This document shows positions 47,381-57,113 of a stretch of 64,000 bases of DNA, piece after piece. The notes under the pieces are model-generated. The model worked only from the letters and a program-made list of their open reading frames with translations, was not told the DNA's origin and searched no databases. Each line of letters starts with the position of its first letter. The first letter of the stretch is position 1. This DNA comes from an uncultured Cyclobacteriaceae bacterium (GTDB taxonomy: Bacteria; Bacteroidota; Bacteroidia; Cytophagales; Cyclobacteriaceae): NCBI GenBank assembly GCA_943788235.1, contig CALSPM010000005.1, forward strand, positions 1 to 64,000, read 5' to 3'. A program made the position numbers and the translations under genes.

Positions 47381-47886
47381 TTATTTACAAGTCTCTGTTA
47401 CCGTATAGCCAAAATGGGCAATCTTCCAATCTTCCTCTTTTACTAGATAAAACAAATCAACGCCACAATGTGAAAATTCACCATTAATATAAAAATCATA
47501 TGGCGTCCAAACCGAGGCTATATTACCCTCCGTCAAAACCACTGCATCCCAGTAGCGCTCCCTGTAAACTGTAGAATCATTACCCATTACTACCCTTGAT
47601 ATCTTTTCATCATTATCAAATAAAGAGGTTTTAACCTGTCCTTTTTTTCAATAGTTGTTACAATTTTTTTATGCCTTTAAAAAAAATCATCAAAAACAAT
47701 TTTATCTCGAGTGTTTACGCCAATCATAAAACGGTCAATAGTTTTCAATATTTTTGTTTTTTCCATCCCAACTGCAAACACTCCAAATGGTTCTGAAGAA
47801 TAATCCATCGGAGATTCCGTTGATATTGACTGAGCAAAAGATAAATTAGTTAATACCAAAAGGCCTATTGATATTAGATTTTTCAT
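47381..47886 (-). pseudogene. Secreted SnoaL/NTF2-like protein, frameshifted
   Basis: The N-terminal frame (47677-47886) has a signal peptide (KNLISIGLLVLTNLSFAQ) and TIDRFMIGVNTRDKIVFDDF. The C-terminal frame (47381-47587) has RERYWDAVVLTEGNIASVW and YDFYINGEFSHCGVDLFYLV, with a terminal YTVTETCK, typical of DUF4440/SnoaL-like cone-shaped folds. The breaks fall in a T8 and an A7 run (plus-strand A8/T7 near 47677-47690 and 47645-47652). The linking residues VKTSLFDNDEKISRVV are in the second frame. Confidence 0.65.
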
Positions 47887-48183
47887 ATAATTTAAATTCT
47901 CAAGTAAAGGTAATAATTCCGCGAGGACAACTCAACTTTTCAAAAAAACACTTTGACACCCACCAAGGCTCTTGGAAAGACTTCTTTAATTTTAGGATAA
48001 TGATTAGATTCTCTGTGGTTTTATACTTCAATTTTTTACCTCATTGAATTCATATTTATAAAAATTGCCTATCCCCTTATGATTAAAACTGATTTCTGTA
48101 TTGTACAATTAATCTCGACTGTTTATAAAGAATACTATTCATAACGCGTACCTTTATAAAAGTTCGTAATTATTAAAATTCTT
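47887..48183. other. Divergent intergenic region before the giant repeat gene
   Basis: About 297 AT-rich bases with no gene. It must contain the promoter of the DUF4157 gene. I see no clear Shine-Dalgarno sequence before the TTG start and no strong hairpin. Confidence 0.4.
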
Positions 48184-51100
48184 TTGACTCCAAATACAGA
48201 TCATTTTAACCAATCTAAGTCTGTCAAGACTAACAAATTATTAAAAGAGGCTTCTGTTAATAATGAAAAAGCAGAAGCCTCATTTAATGACCAAAGAACT
48301 TCCGTAGCTCAAGTAAAAAGCCTACAAAACATCATACAAAATAGTTCTAGAGCGGCGCCGATACGGCAATTACAAGCAATCATTAATTCTGCGCCGACGT
48401 CACCTGTGAGACAATTATCTTCTCTTATGTCTCAGGATGGTCAAGAGACGGAGGTAGAAGAGCAGCGGGAAACGGTTGCTTCCCCTGCAGTGCAATTTGA
48501 TACTGGAGGAGATGACGCAGAAGTCAATCCTCCGCCCCCTTCAGGAACAAATAATACCAGCGACGGATTACCAAATGGTCTAAAATCAGGTGTGGAAAGT
48601 TTATCCGGTCATTCGATGGATGACGTGAAGGTGCATAGTAGCTCATCAGAGCCAGCACAATTGAATGCGCATGCCTTTGCGCAAGGTTCCGACATTCATT
48701 TAGCACCGGGACAAGAAAAATATTTACCCCATGAAGCTTGGCACGTAGCCCAACAAAAACAAGGTAAAGTCGAGCCTACGACACAATTAAAGGGAAAGAT
48801 CCCTGTCAATGACGATGAGCGTTTGGAGAATGAAGCAGACGTTATGGGTGCAAAAGCAGTATCTGTAGGTGCCCAAAGTATCAATTCTCAATCAGATGTA
48901 GGTTTTAGTAGGGAAAAAGAGGAAGAAAATATTCAATTTAAGTTAACGTCAAATGAGGTTACACAAAAAGCAGAAGTTACAGAAGAAAATAAATTTTTAA
49001 TTAATGATGGTGTAAAATCTTTTAACCTATTTGGACAGGAAGTAATTGTAACTGTGTCTGGTGGACAAGCAAAATTAAAACTCAACTTAACTAATCCTAT
49101 TACTGGTGAAGACAACATAACCGCAAGCGGCACAATAGTTAACCCTTCTGTGGACGAAGCTGGCTTCAAATTTGTTAGCGCACACTTAGCAACCTCAGAT
49201 ATAGTCTTACCAGGTGGTTTGAAATTTACAGCCCTTGAAGTTAATGCGACCCCCGAAACCTATGATGGCAAAGGAACATTTGCTGCGGCAGGTGACAAAA
49301 TAAAGAGTGCAAAAGGAGACGTTGGGATCACAAATGATGGTAACAAGACTAATTATACTCTATCAAATGGTGAGTTGGGTATCGAACTCTTCGGGCAAAC
49401 AATTGAAGTTAAAGGTGTCACTTACAAGGATGGGAAAATTGAAGCGGATGCAGCAAAATTAAAACTCAACTTAACTAATCCTATTACTGGTGAAGACAAC
49501 ATAACCGCAAGCGGCACAATAGTTAACCCTTCTGTGGACGAAGCTGGCTTCAAATTTGTTAGCGCACACTTAGCAACCTCAGATATAGTCTTACCAGGTG
49601 GTTTGAAATTTACAGCCCTTGAAGTTAATGCGACCCCCGAAACCTATGATGGCAAAGGAACATTTGCTGCGGCAGGTGACAAAATAAAGAGTGCAAAAGG
49701 AGACGTTGGGATCACAAATGATGGTAACAAGACTAATTATACTCTATCAAATGGTGAGTTGGGTATCGAACTCTTCGGGCAAACAATTGAAGTTAAAGGT
49801 GTCACTTACAAGGATGGGAAAATTGAAGCGGATGCAGCAAAATTAAAACTCAACTTAACTAATCCTATTACTGGTGAAGACAACATAACCGCAAGCGGCA
49901 CAATAGTTAACCCTTCTGTGGACGAAGCTGGCTTCAAATTTGTTAGCGCACACTTAGCAACCTCAGATATAGTCTTACCAGGTGGTTTGAAATTTACAGC
50001 CCTTGAAGTTAATGCGACCCCCGAAACCTATGATGGCAAAGGAACATTTGCTGCGGCAGGTGACAAAATAAAGAGTGCAAAAGGAGACGTTGGGATCACA
50101 AATGATGGTAACAAGACTAATTATACTCTATCAAATGGTGAGTTGGGTATCGAACTCTTCGGGCAAACAATTGAAGTTAAAGGTGTCACTTACAAGGATG
50201 GGAAAATTGAAGCGGATGCAGCAAAATTAAAACTCAACTTAACTAATCCTATTACTGGTGAAGACAACATAACCGCAAGCGGCACAATAGTTAACCCTTC
50301 TGTGGACGAAGCTGGCTTCAAATTTGTTAGCGCACACTTAGCAACCTCAGATATAGTCTTACCAGGTGGTTTGAAATTTACAGCCCTTGAAGTTAATGCG
50401 ACCCCCGAAACCTATGATGGCAAAGGAACATTTGCTGCGGCAGGTGACAAAATAAAGAGTGCAAAAGGAGACGTTGGGATCACAAATGATGGTAACAAGA
50501 CTAATTATACTCTATCAAATGGTGAGTTGGGTATCGAACTCTTCGGGCAAACAATTGAAGTTAAAGGTGTCACTTACAAGGATGGGAAAATTGAAGCGGA
50601 TGCAGCAAAATTAAAACTCAACTTAACTAATCCTATTACTGGTGAAGACAACATAACCGCAAGCGGCACAATAGTTAACCCTTCTGTGGACGAAGCTGGC
50701 TTCAAATTTGTTAGCGCACACTTAGCAACCTCAGATATAGTCTTACCAGGTGGTTTGAAATTTACAGCCCTTGAAGTTAATGCGACCCCCGAAACCTATG
50801 ATGGCAAAGGAACATTTGCTGCGGCAGGTGACAAAATAAAGAGTGCAAAAGGAGACGTTGGGATCACAAATGATGGTAACAAGACTAATTATACTCTATC
50901 AAATGGTGAGTTGGGTATCGAACTCTTCGGGCAAACAATTGAAGTTAAAGGTGTCACTTACAAGGATGGGAAAATTGAAGCGGATGCAGCAAAATTAAAA
51001 CTCAACTTAACTAATCCTATTACTGGTGAAGACAACATAACCGCAAGCGGCACAATAGTTAACCCTTCTGTGGACGAAGCTGGCTTCAAATTTGTTAGCG

Positions 51101-54100
51101 CACACTTAGCAACCTCAGATATAGTCTTACCAGGTGGTTTGAAATTTACAGCCCTTGAAGTTAATGCGACCCCCGAAACCTATGATGGCAAAGGAACATT
51201 TGCTGCGGCAGGTGACAAAATAAAGAGTGCAAAAGGAGACGTTGGGATCACAAATGATGGTAACAAGACTAATTATACTCTATCAAATGGTGAGTTGGGT
51301 ATCGAACTCTTCGGGCAAACAATTGAAGTTAAAGGTGTCACTTACAAGGATGGGAAAATTGAAGCGGATGCAGCAAAATTAAAACTCAACTTAACTAATC
51401 CTATTACTGGTGAAGACAACATAACCGCAAGCGGCACAATAGTTAACCCTTCTGTGGACGAAGCTGGCTTCAAATTTGTTAGCGCACACTTAGCAACCTC
51501 AGATATAGTCTTACCAGGTGGTTTGAAATTTACAGCCCTTGAAGTTAATGCGACCCCCGAAACCTATGATGGCAAAGGAACATTTGCTGCGGCAGGTGAC
51601 AAAATAAAGAGTGCAAAAGGAGACGTTGGGATCACAAATGATGGTAACAAGACTAATTATACTCTATCAAATGGTGAGTTGGGTATCGAACTCTTCGGGC
51701 AAACAATTGAAGTTAAAGGTGTCACTTACAAGGATGGGAAAATTGAAGCGGATGCAGCAAAATTAAAACTCAACTTAACTAATCCTATTACTGGTGAAGA
51801 CAACATAACCGCAAGCGGCACAATAGTTAACCCTTCTGTGGACGAAGCTGGCTTCAAATTTGTTAGCGCACACTTAGCAACCTCAGATATAGTCTTACCA
51901 GGTGGTTTGAAATTTACAGCCCTTGAAGTTAATGCGACCCCCGAAACCTATGATGGCAAAGGAACATTTGCTGCGGCAGGTGACAAAATAAAGAGTGCAA
52001 AAGGAGACGTTGGGATCACAAATGATGGTAACAAGACTAATTATACTCTATCAAATGGTGAGTTGGGTATCGAACTCTTCGGGCAAACAATTGAAGTTAA
52101 AGGTGTCACTTACAAGGATGGGAAAATTGAAGCGGATGCAGCAAAATTAAAACTCAACTTAACTAATCCTATTACTGGTGAAGACAACATAACCGCAAGC
52201 GGCACAATAGTTAACCCTTCTGTGGACGAAGCTGGCTTCAAATTTGTTAGCGCACACTTAGCAACCTCAGATATAGTCTTACCAGGTGGTTTGAAATTTA
52301 CAGCCCTTGAAGTTAATGCGACCCCCGAAACCTATGATGGCAAAGGAACATTTGCTGCGGCAGGTGACAAAATAAAGAGTGCAAAAGGAGACGTTGGGAT
52401 CACAAATGATGGTAACAAGACTAATTATACTCTATCAAATGGTGAGTTGGGTATCGAACTCTTCGGGCAAACAATTGAAGTTAAAGGTGTCACTTACAAG
52501 GATGGGAAAATTGAAGCGGATGCAGCAAAATTAAAACTCAACTTAACTAATCCTATTACTGGTGAAGACAACATAACCGCAAGCGGCACAATAGTTAACC
52601 CTTCTGTGGACGAAGCTGGCTTCAAATTTGTTAGCGCACACTTAGCAACCTCAGATATAGTCTTACCAGGTGGTTTGAAATTTACAGCCCTTGAAGTTAA
52701 TGCGACCCCCGAAACCTATGATGGCAAAGGAACATTTGCTGCGGCAGGTGACAAAATAAAGAGTGCAAAAGGAGACGTTGGGATCACAAATGATGGTAAC
52801 AAGACTAATTATACTCTATCAAATGGTGAGTTGGGTATCGAACTCTTCGGGCAAACAATTGAAGTTAAAGGTGTCACTTACAAGGATGGGAAAATTGAAG
52901 CGGATGCAGCAAAATTAAAACTCAACTTAACTAATCCTATTACTGGTGAAGACAACATAACCGCAAGCGGCACAATAGTTAACCCTTCTGTGGACGAAGC
53001 TGGCTTCAAATTTGTTAGCGCACACTTAGCAACCTCAGATATAGTCTTACCAGGTGGTTTGAAATTTACAGCCCTTGAAGTTAATGCGACCCCCGAAACC
53101 TATGATGGCAAAGGAACATTTGCTGCGGCAGGTGACAAAATAAAGAGTGCAAAAGGAGACGTTGGGATCACAAATGATGGTAACAAGACTAATTATACTC
53201 TATCAAATGGTGAGTTGGGTATCGAACTCTTCGGGCAAACAATTGAAGTTAAAGGTGTCACTTACAAGGATGGGAAAATTGAAGCGGATGCAGCAAAATT
53301 AAAACTCAACTTAACTAATCCTATTACTGGTGAAGACAACATAACCGCAAGCGGCACAATAGTTAACCCTTCTGTGGACGAAGCTGGCTTCAAATTTGTT
53401 AGCGCACACTTAGCAACCTCAGATATAGTCTTACCAGGTGGTTTGAAATTTACAGCCCTTGAAGTTAATGCGACCCCCGAAACCTATGATGGCAAAGGAA
53501 CATTTGCTGCGGCAGGTGACAAAATAAAGAGTGCAAAAGGAGACGTTGGGATCACAAATGATGGTAACAAGACTAATTATACTCTATCAAATGGTGAGTT
53601 GGGTATCGAACTCTTCGGGCAAACAATTGAAGTTAAAGGTGTCACTTACAAGGATGGGAAAATTGAAGCGGATGCAGCAAAATTAAAACTCAACTTAACT
53701 AATCCTATTACTGGTGAAGACAACATAACCGCAAGCGGCACAATAGTTAACCCTTCTGTGGACGAAGCTGGCTTCAAATTTGTTAGCGCACACTTAGCAA
53801 CCTCAGATATAGTCTTACCAGGTGGTTTGAAATTTACAGCCCTTGAAGTTAATGCGACCCCCGAAACCTATGATGGCAAAGGAACATTTGCTGCGGCAGG
53901 TGACAAAATAAAGAGTGCAAAAGGAGACGTTGGGATCACAAATGATGGTAACAAGACTAATTATACTCTATCAAATGGTGAGTTGGGTATCGAACTCTTC
54001 GGGCAAACAATTGAAGTTAAAGGTGTCACGTTTGATAGTAAATCTTTGATTGTAGGAGATGCCAATGTTCAAATTTCAGTTCCGATTCCGGGAATGGAGT

Positions 54101-55308
54101 CGCTACCAAAAGTATCAGTTCAGGGGTTAAAAATAGACAAAAACAATAATTGGGATTTCGAGAGTATCAGCATTAAAAAGGGTATAGATTTAGATTTCCT
54201 TGGATTTCTTAAGGTAGGAGTACAAGAAATGACAGTTAAAAAGGATGCCCAAGGCATGCAATTATCGGCAATGGGGGGAATTAGTGGCAATTTGAACGTT
54301 TTTGGAAAAGAAATAGGTTCATTTGGCGGTTCAGGGACTTTAATGCATGATTTCGAAACAGAAAAAACTAATAAAACATTAGAGGGAGTATCCGCAACTT
54401 TACCTAAGACATCATTTCCCAAAGATCTTATTGGAATCGATGGGATTGGAGGAAATGCGACTATTCCTGTTTTCCCGGGCGTGAGTATAGTAGCAGGAGC
54501 ATCATTAAGTGGAGGAGTAAATATTCCTCCGTTACAATTAAATTTTTCACAGCTCTCCGAAGATAACTATAAAATTTCATTTGGAACTATTGAAACCCCA
54601 GCCGCAGGTTTCATACAAGCAAGTCTTTTTGTCGGAGCACAATTAGGTTACTCTGCGCTTTTATCTTCAGATGTTACTCTCAATGCAGACGGGAAAATTG
54701 CCGCTTTGTTGGCATTCGATGCATCAAAAGAAATATCGATGGGAGAAAAGGCGACAAAACTTGAATTAGGGAATGATGAATCAATGAGGTTTAACTATGA
54801 ATTATCTGGAGAGGCTAAATTGGCAGCTATTTTAAAAATTAGGGCCAAGGTACTTTATTTCTTCACAAAAGAATATAATAAAACACTGGCAGAGAAGAGT
54901 TTGGGGAAATTCAAATATTTAAACGGGAATATAGAATGGGAAAAAAATACAGAACCTTTAGAAAACATAGAGATAGAAAAATCTATTGGAAATGAGATGG
55001 GGGATTCAAGGGCTCTTGAAAATGAAGTCCCCACTAAAGAGGAGTTCATAGAAAAATCTACAACCTATGGTTACTTCGGTGGTGAAAATGAAAGGAAAAC
55101 TATTAGCCCTGTTGACGAAGCTCTAGGGGAATATGATTTAATTAGAGGAGAGGATAAGTCCGCTGAGAAAAAAGAGGCCGCTCTAATTAGTTTGTCAAGT
55201 AAAATTAAGACATATTTAGAAGCAGATAAAGGGAGCAGACTTGAAGTAACTAAACGTTTACTTGCAGAAATTAATAACGCCATCTCTCTACTAAAAAAAA
55301 TGAAATAG
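48184..55308 (+). CDS. Giant DUF4157 (eCIS-core-like) protein with 13 identical 128-residue repeats
   Basis: A 2374-residue protein, start TTG at 48184 as no in-frame ATG fits better. Residues 1-100 carry RQLQAI-type segments usual in this family. Residues ~130-225 are a DUF4157 domain: LSGHSMDDVKVH, HEAWHVAQQ with HEAWH at 183-187 (zinc-metallopeptidase-like HExxH), and ERLENEADVMG with the likely third ligand. Residues ~296-1949 are 13 tandem 128-residue units (the last incomplete), beta-strand rich, with 12 Lys and no Arg, Cys, Met or Trp per unit. A unique C-terminus (~1950-2374) is beta-rich, then charged and helical, ending AINNAISLLKKMK. No signal peptide or sorting domain is seen. Family knowledge: DUF4157 domains are common on cargo linked to contractile injection systems. 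No such machinery is in this window. Confidence 0.85.
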   Translation: MTPNTDHFNQSKSVKTNKLLKEASVNNEKAEASFNDQRTSVAQVKSLQNIIQNSSRAAPIRQLQAIINSAPTSPVRQLSSLMSQDGQETEVEEQRETVASPAVQFDTGGDDAEVNPPPPSGTNNTSDGLPNGLKSGVESLSGHSMDDVKVHSSSSEPAQLNAHAFAQGSDIHLAPGQEKYLPHEAWHVAQQKQGKVEPTTQLKGKIPVNDDERLENEADVMGAKAVSVGAQSINSQSDVGFSREKEEENIQFKLTSNEVTQKAEVTEENKFLINDGVKSFNLFGQEVIVTVSGGQAKLKLNLTNPITGEDNITASGTIVNPSVDEAGFKFVSAHLATSDIVLPGGLKFTALEVNATPETYDGKGTFAAAGDKIKSAKGDVGITNDGNKTNYTLSNGELGIELFGQTIEVKGVTYKDGKIEADAAKLKLNLTNPITGEDNITASGTIVNPSVDEAGFKFVSAHLATSDIVLPGGLKFTALEVNATPETYDGKGTFAAAGDKIKSAKGDVGITNDGNKTNYTLSNGELGIELFGQTIEVKGVTYKDGKIEADAAKLKLNLTNPITGEDNITASGTIVNPSVDEAGFKFVSAHLATSDIVLPGGLKFTALEVNATPETYDGKGTFAAAGDKIKSAKGDVGITNDGNKTNYTLSNGELGIELFGQTIEVKGVTYKDGKIEADAAKLKLNLTNPITGEDNITASGTIVNPSVDEAGFKFVSAHLATSDIVLPGGLKFTALEVNATPETYDGKGTFAAAGDKIKSAKGDVGITNDGNKTNYTLSNGELGIELFGQTIEVKGVTYKDGKIEADAAKLKLNLTNPITGEDNITASGTIVNPSVDEAGFKFVSAHLATSDIVLPGGLKFTALEVNATPETYDGKGTFAAAGDKIKSAKGDVGITNDGNKTNYTLSNGELGIELFGQTIEVKGVTYKDGKIEADAAKLKLNLTNPITGEDNITASGTIVNPSVDEAGFKFVSAHLATSDIVLPGGLKFTALEVNATPETYDGKGTFAAAGDKIKSAKGDVGITNDGNKTNYTLSNGELGIELFGQTIEVKGVTYKDGKIEADAAKLKLNLTNPITGEDNITASGTIVNPSVDEAGFKFVSAHLATSDIVLPGGLKFTALEVNATPETYDGKGTFAAAGDKIKSAKGDVGITNDGNKTNYTLSNGELGIELFGQTIEVKGVTYKDGKIEADAAKLKLNLTNPITGEDNITASGTIVNPSVDEAGFKFVSAHLATSDIVLPGGLKFTALEVNATPETYDGKGTFAAAGDKIKSAKGDVGITNDGNKTNYTLSNGELGIELFGQTIEVKGVTYKDGKIEADAAKLKLNLTNPITGEDNITASGTIVNPSVDEAGFKFVSAHLATSDIVLPGGLKFTALEVNATPETYDGKGTFAAAGDKIKSAKGDVGITNDGNKTNYTLSNGELGIELFGQTIEVKGVTYKDGKIEADAAKLKLNLTNPITGEDNITASGTIVNPSVDEAGFKFVSAHLATSDIVLPGGLKFTALEVNATPETYDGKGTFAAAGDKIKSAKGDVGITNDGNKTNYTLSNGELGIELFGQTIEVKGVTYKDGKIEADAAKLKLNLTNPITGEDNITASGTIVNPSVDEAGFKFVSAHLATSDIVLPGGLKFTALEVNATPETYDGKGTFAAAGDKIKSAKGDVGITNDGNKTNYTLSNGELGIELFGQTIEVKGVTYKDGKIEADAAKLKLNLTNPITGEDNITASGTIVNPSVDEAGFKFVSAHLATSDIVLPGGLKFTALEVNATPETYDGKGTFAAAGDKIKSAKGDVGITNDGNKTNYTLSNGELGIELFGQTIEVKGVTYKDGKIEADAAKLKLNLTNPITGEDNITASGTIVNPSVDEAGFKFVSAHLATSDIVLPGGLKFTALEVNATPETYDGKGTFAAAGDKIKSAKGDVGITNDGNKTNYTLSNGELGIELFGQTIEVKGVTFDSKSLIVGDANVQISVPIPGMESLPKVSVQGLKIDKNNNWDFESISIKKGIDLDFLGFLKVGVQEMTVKKDAQGMQLSAMGGISGNLNVFGKEIGSFGGSGTLMHDFETEKTNKTLEGVSATLPKTSFPKDLIGIDGIGGNATIPVFPGVSIVAGASLSGGVNIPPLQLNFSQLSEDNYKISFGTIETPAAGFIQASLFVGAQLGYSALLSSDVTLNADGKIAALLAFDASKEISMGEKATKLELGNDESMRFNYELSGEAKLAAILKIRAKVLYFFTKEYNKTLAEKSLGKFKYLNGNIEWEKNTEPLENIEIEKSIGNEMGDSRALENEVPTKEEFIEKSTTYGYFGGENERKTISPVDEALGEYDLIRGEDKSAEKKEAALISLSSKIKTYLEADKGSRLEVTKRLLAEINNAISLLKKMK
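49069..54030 (+). repeat. Tandem array of 13 x 384-bp identical coding units
   Basis: Units start with GCAAAATTAAAACTCAAC at 49069, 49453, 49837 and every 384 bp to 53677. Twelve are complete and the thirteenth ends at about 54030, where GTCACTTACAAG is replaced by GTCACGTTTGAT. I found no base differences between units on reading through them, implying recent expansion or active homogenisation. Confidence 0.92.
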
Positions 55309-55474
55309 ATAAAAAATTTGCCCAGTGTTGAAGAAATTAATTTTTAGCAACAATGAAAAAACAATGTAATTTACATAACAATAAAACTTATTATTGTACA
55401 TAACATTTACGCATGAATGCCAAATACCGACCAACAAAAATATGATGATTTGTGATAAATAACTTAAAGAAGAT

Positions 55475-57067
55475 ATGATGGGAAAAAGGAATATTCCTGA
55501 TAATTTGGATGATATATCTGATGTAAAGGAGAGCTATAATGCATTGCCATATTCAAGTTATTCTTATTCGAAATCTAATCCAATGCATTTGAGTACGATT
55601 GCAAAATTAGTTGGTATGGAGCCCCCACCATTAAAAAATGCCAAAGTACTTGAATTGGGATGTGCCTCGGGAGGGAACATTATCCCTTTTGCAATGCAAT
55701 ATCCCGAGTCTAATATTATAGGTGTTGACTTATCGGATGTTCAAATAAATAAAGGTATTGATTTTACAAAGCATTTGAATATCCCCAATGTGGATTTATT
55801 GGCCTGTTCGATCGGTGATATAGATGAGTCATTTGGAAAATTTGATTACATTATCGCACATGGACTTTATTCTTGGGTGAATGAGCCATTAAAACAAAAA
55901 ATCTTATCTATATGTAATCATAATCTCAATGAGAATGGCATTGCCTATGTGAGCTATAATACGCTACCGGGCTGGAATAACTTGATGACAATTAGAGATA
56001 TGGCACTTTATCACAGTCAAAACTTTAAGGCTATCGATGAAAAGATCGATCAAACTAAATCTCTTTTGTCGTTTATAAGTGATGCCATTAAAGACAATGA
56101 TAGCTTTTACTCAAAACTCATCATGCAGTCAGTGAATTTATTGACTAACAAACCAAATGATTACATAGCACATGAATTTTTAGAATCCGAGAATACCCCA
56201 TGCTATTTTTCAGAATTCATAGAAAAAGTTAAGGCAAATAATTTGAGATATGTTTCAGATACTAATATAGCTTCTATGTTCCTTGATAATTATTCTGAAA
56301 AAATAAGTGCTAAATTGAAAGAAATTAACGAGGTAGAGCGTATAGAGCAGTACTTAGATTTTATTGTTAATAGGACTTTTAGATCTTCTATATTATGTCA
56401 CAAAAGCCAAAAATTAGACCGATCTCTTGATATTAAATTGGCTCCCCACTTTAGGTATAAAATGGATATCACTAAAAATGAAAATAAAGACGCAAACGAT
56501 CAAACATCATTTACTTTTTTAAATAATCCTGATGAAACAATTGCTTCAGACAACCCCATAATGATCTCTTTATTAAGCCAATTAGCAAAAAAATATACAT
56601 TCGTTTTATTCGATGATTTATTAAATATTTTGGCAGCTGACTATGATACTTTAAGTAGAGGAGAAATTAAAATACAAATAAGCCAAGCCCTAATAGGCTT
56701 TATTTTGAAAGGAAAAATTCATATTAGATATGAAGAGGATGGCTTTAATAGTCCCGAAATTAATAAGCCGAAGGCATGGGAATATGCAGTCCAACAATGT
56801 ATTGATTTAAACCAGAATATTGTTACTAACATATTTTTCGAAACGGTACAGTTAACCCTCTTTGAATTTTATTTGATTCGGTATATAAACGGAGAGAATA
56901 CCAGAGAGGATATTTTGAAAAGTATGGTCAAACATTTCAAAAATGGCGACTTAGAAACAAAGTATGGGGGGAAAAAAGTAACCTCAGAAGAAAAATTATT
57001 GAGCATAATTTCCTTGACTTATATAGATGCCATTGAAAGATTGGAAAGACAAGCGTTGTTGGTGTAG
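55475..57067 (+). CDS. SAM-dependent methyltransferase with regulatory domain (PKMT-like)
   Basis: A 530-residue protein. A class I SAM domain occupies residues ~35-200 (VLELGCASGGNIIPFA at 58-73; IIGVDLSD at 81-88; AHGLYSWV; AYVSYNTLPGW). The methyltransferase-regulatory segment follows (~220-300; FLESENTPCYFSEFIEK, NNLRYVSDTNIASMF), then a long C-terminal helical region (QISQALIGFILKGKIHI). This architecture matches the rickettsial enzymes that methylate lysines of outer-membrane proteins, and related proteins widespread in Gram-negatives. It lies 166 bp after the giant repeat gene on the same strand, inside the direct-repeat bracket, so that Lys-rich protein is an attractive substrate. This is inference. 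Confidence 0.85.
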   Translation: MMGKRNIPDNLDDISDVKESYNALPYSSYSYSKSNPMHLSTIAKLVGMEPPPLKNAKVLELGCASGGNIIPFAMQYPESNIIGVDLSDVQINKGIDFTKHLNIPNVDLLACSIGDIDESFGKFDYIIAHGLYSWVNEPLKQKILSICNHNLNENGIAYVSYNTLPGWNNLMTIRDMALYHSQNFKAIDEKIDQTKSLLSFISDAIKDNDSFYSKLIMQSVNLLTNKPNDYIAHEFLESENTPCYFSEFIEKVKANNLRYVSDTNIASMFLDNYSEKISAKLKEINEVERIEQYLDFIVNRTFRSSILCHKSQKLDRSLDIKLAPHFRYKMDITKNENKDANDQTSFTFLNNPDETIASDNPIMISLLSQLAKKYTFVLFDDLLNILAADYDTLSRGEIKIQISQALIGFILKGKIHIRYEEDGFNSPEINKPKAWEYAVQQCIDLNQNIVTNIFFETVQLTLFEFYLIRYINGENTREDILKSMVKHFKNGDLETKYGGKKVTSEEKLLSIISLTYIDAIERLERQALLV

Positions 57068-57113
57068 TCAAATCTTTTTAGATGTCCTTAAAAATCATTC
57101 AATATTAATGTTA

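Noticed and set aside
49069-54030. CRISPR-like or intergenic satellite array
   Set aside because: Units are 384 bp, contiguous without spacers, and in frame within one ORF, so this is a coding tandem repeat.
48184-57067. A complete contractile injection system locus
   Set aside because: DUF4157 suggests a link to such systems, but no sheath, tube, baseplate, spike or AAA ATPase genes are present in the window.
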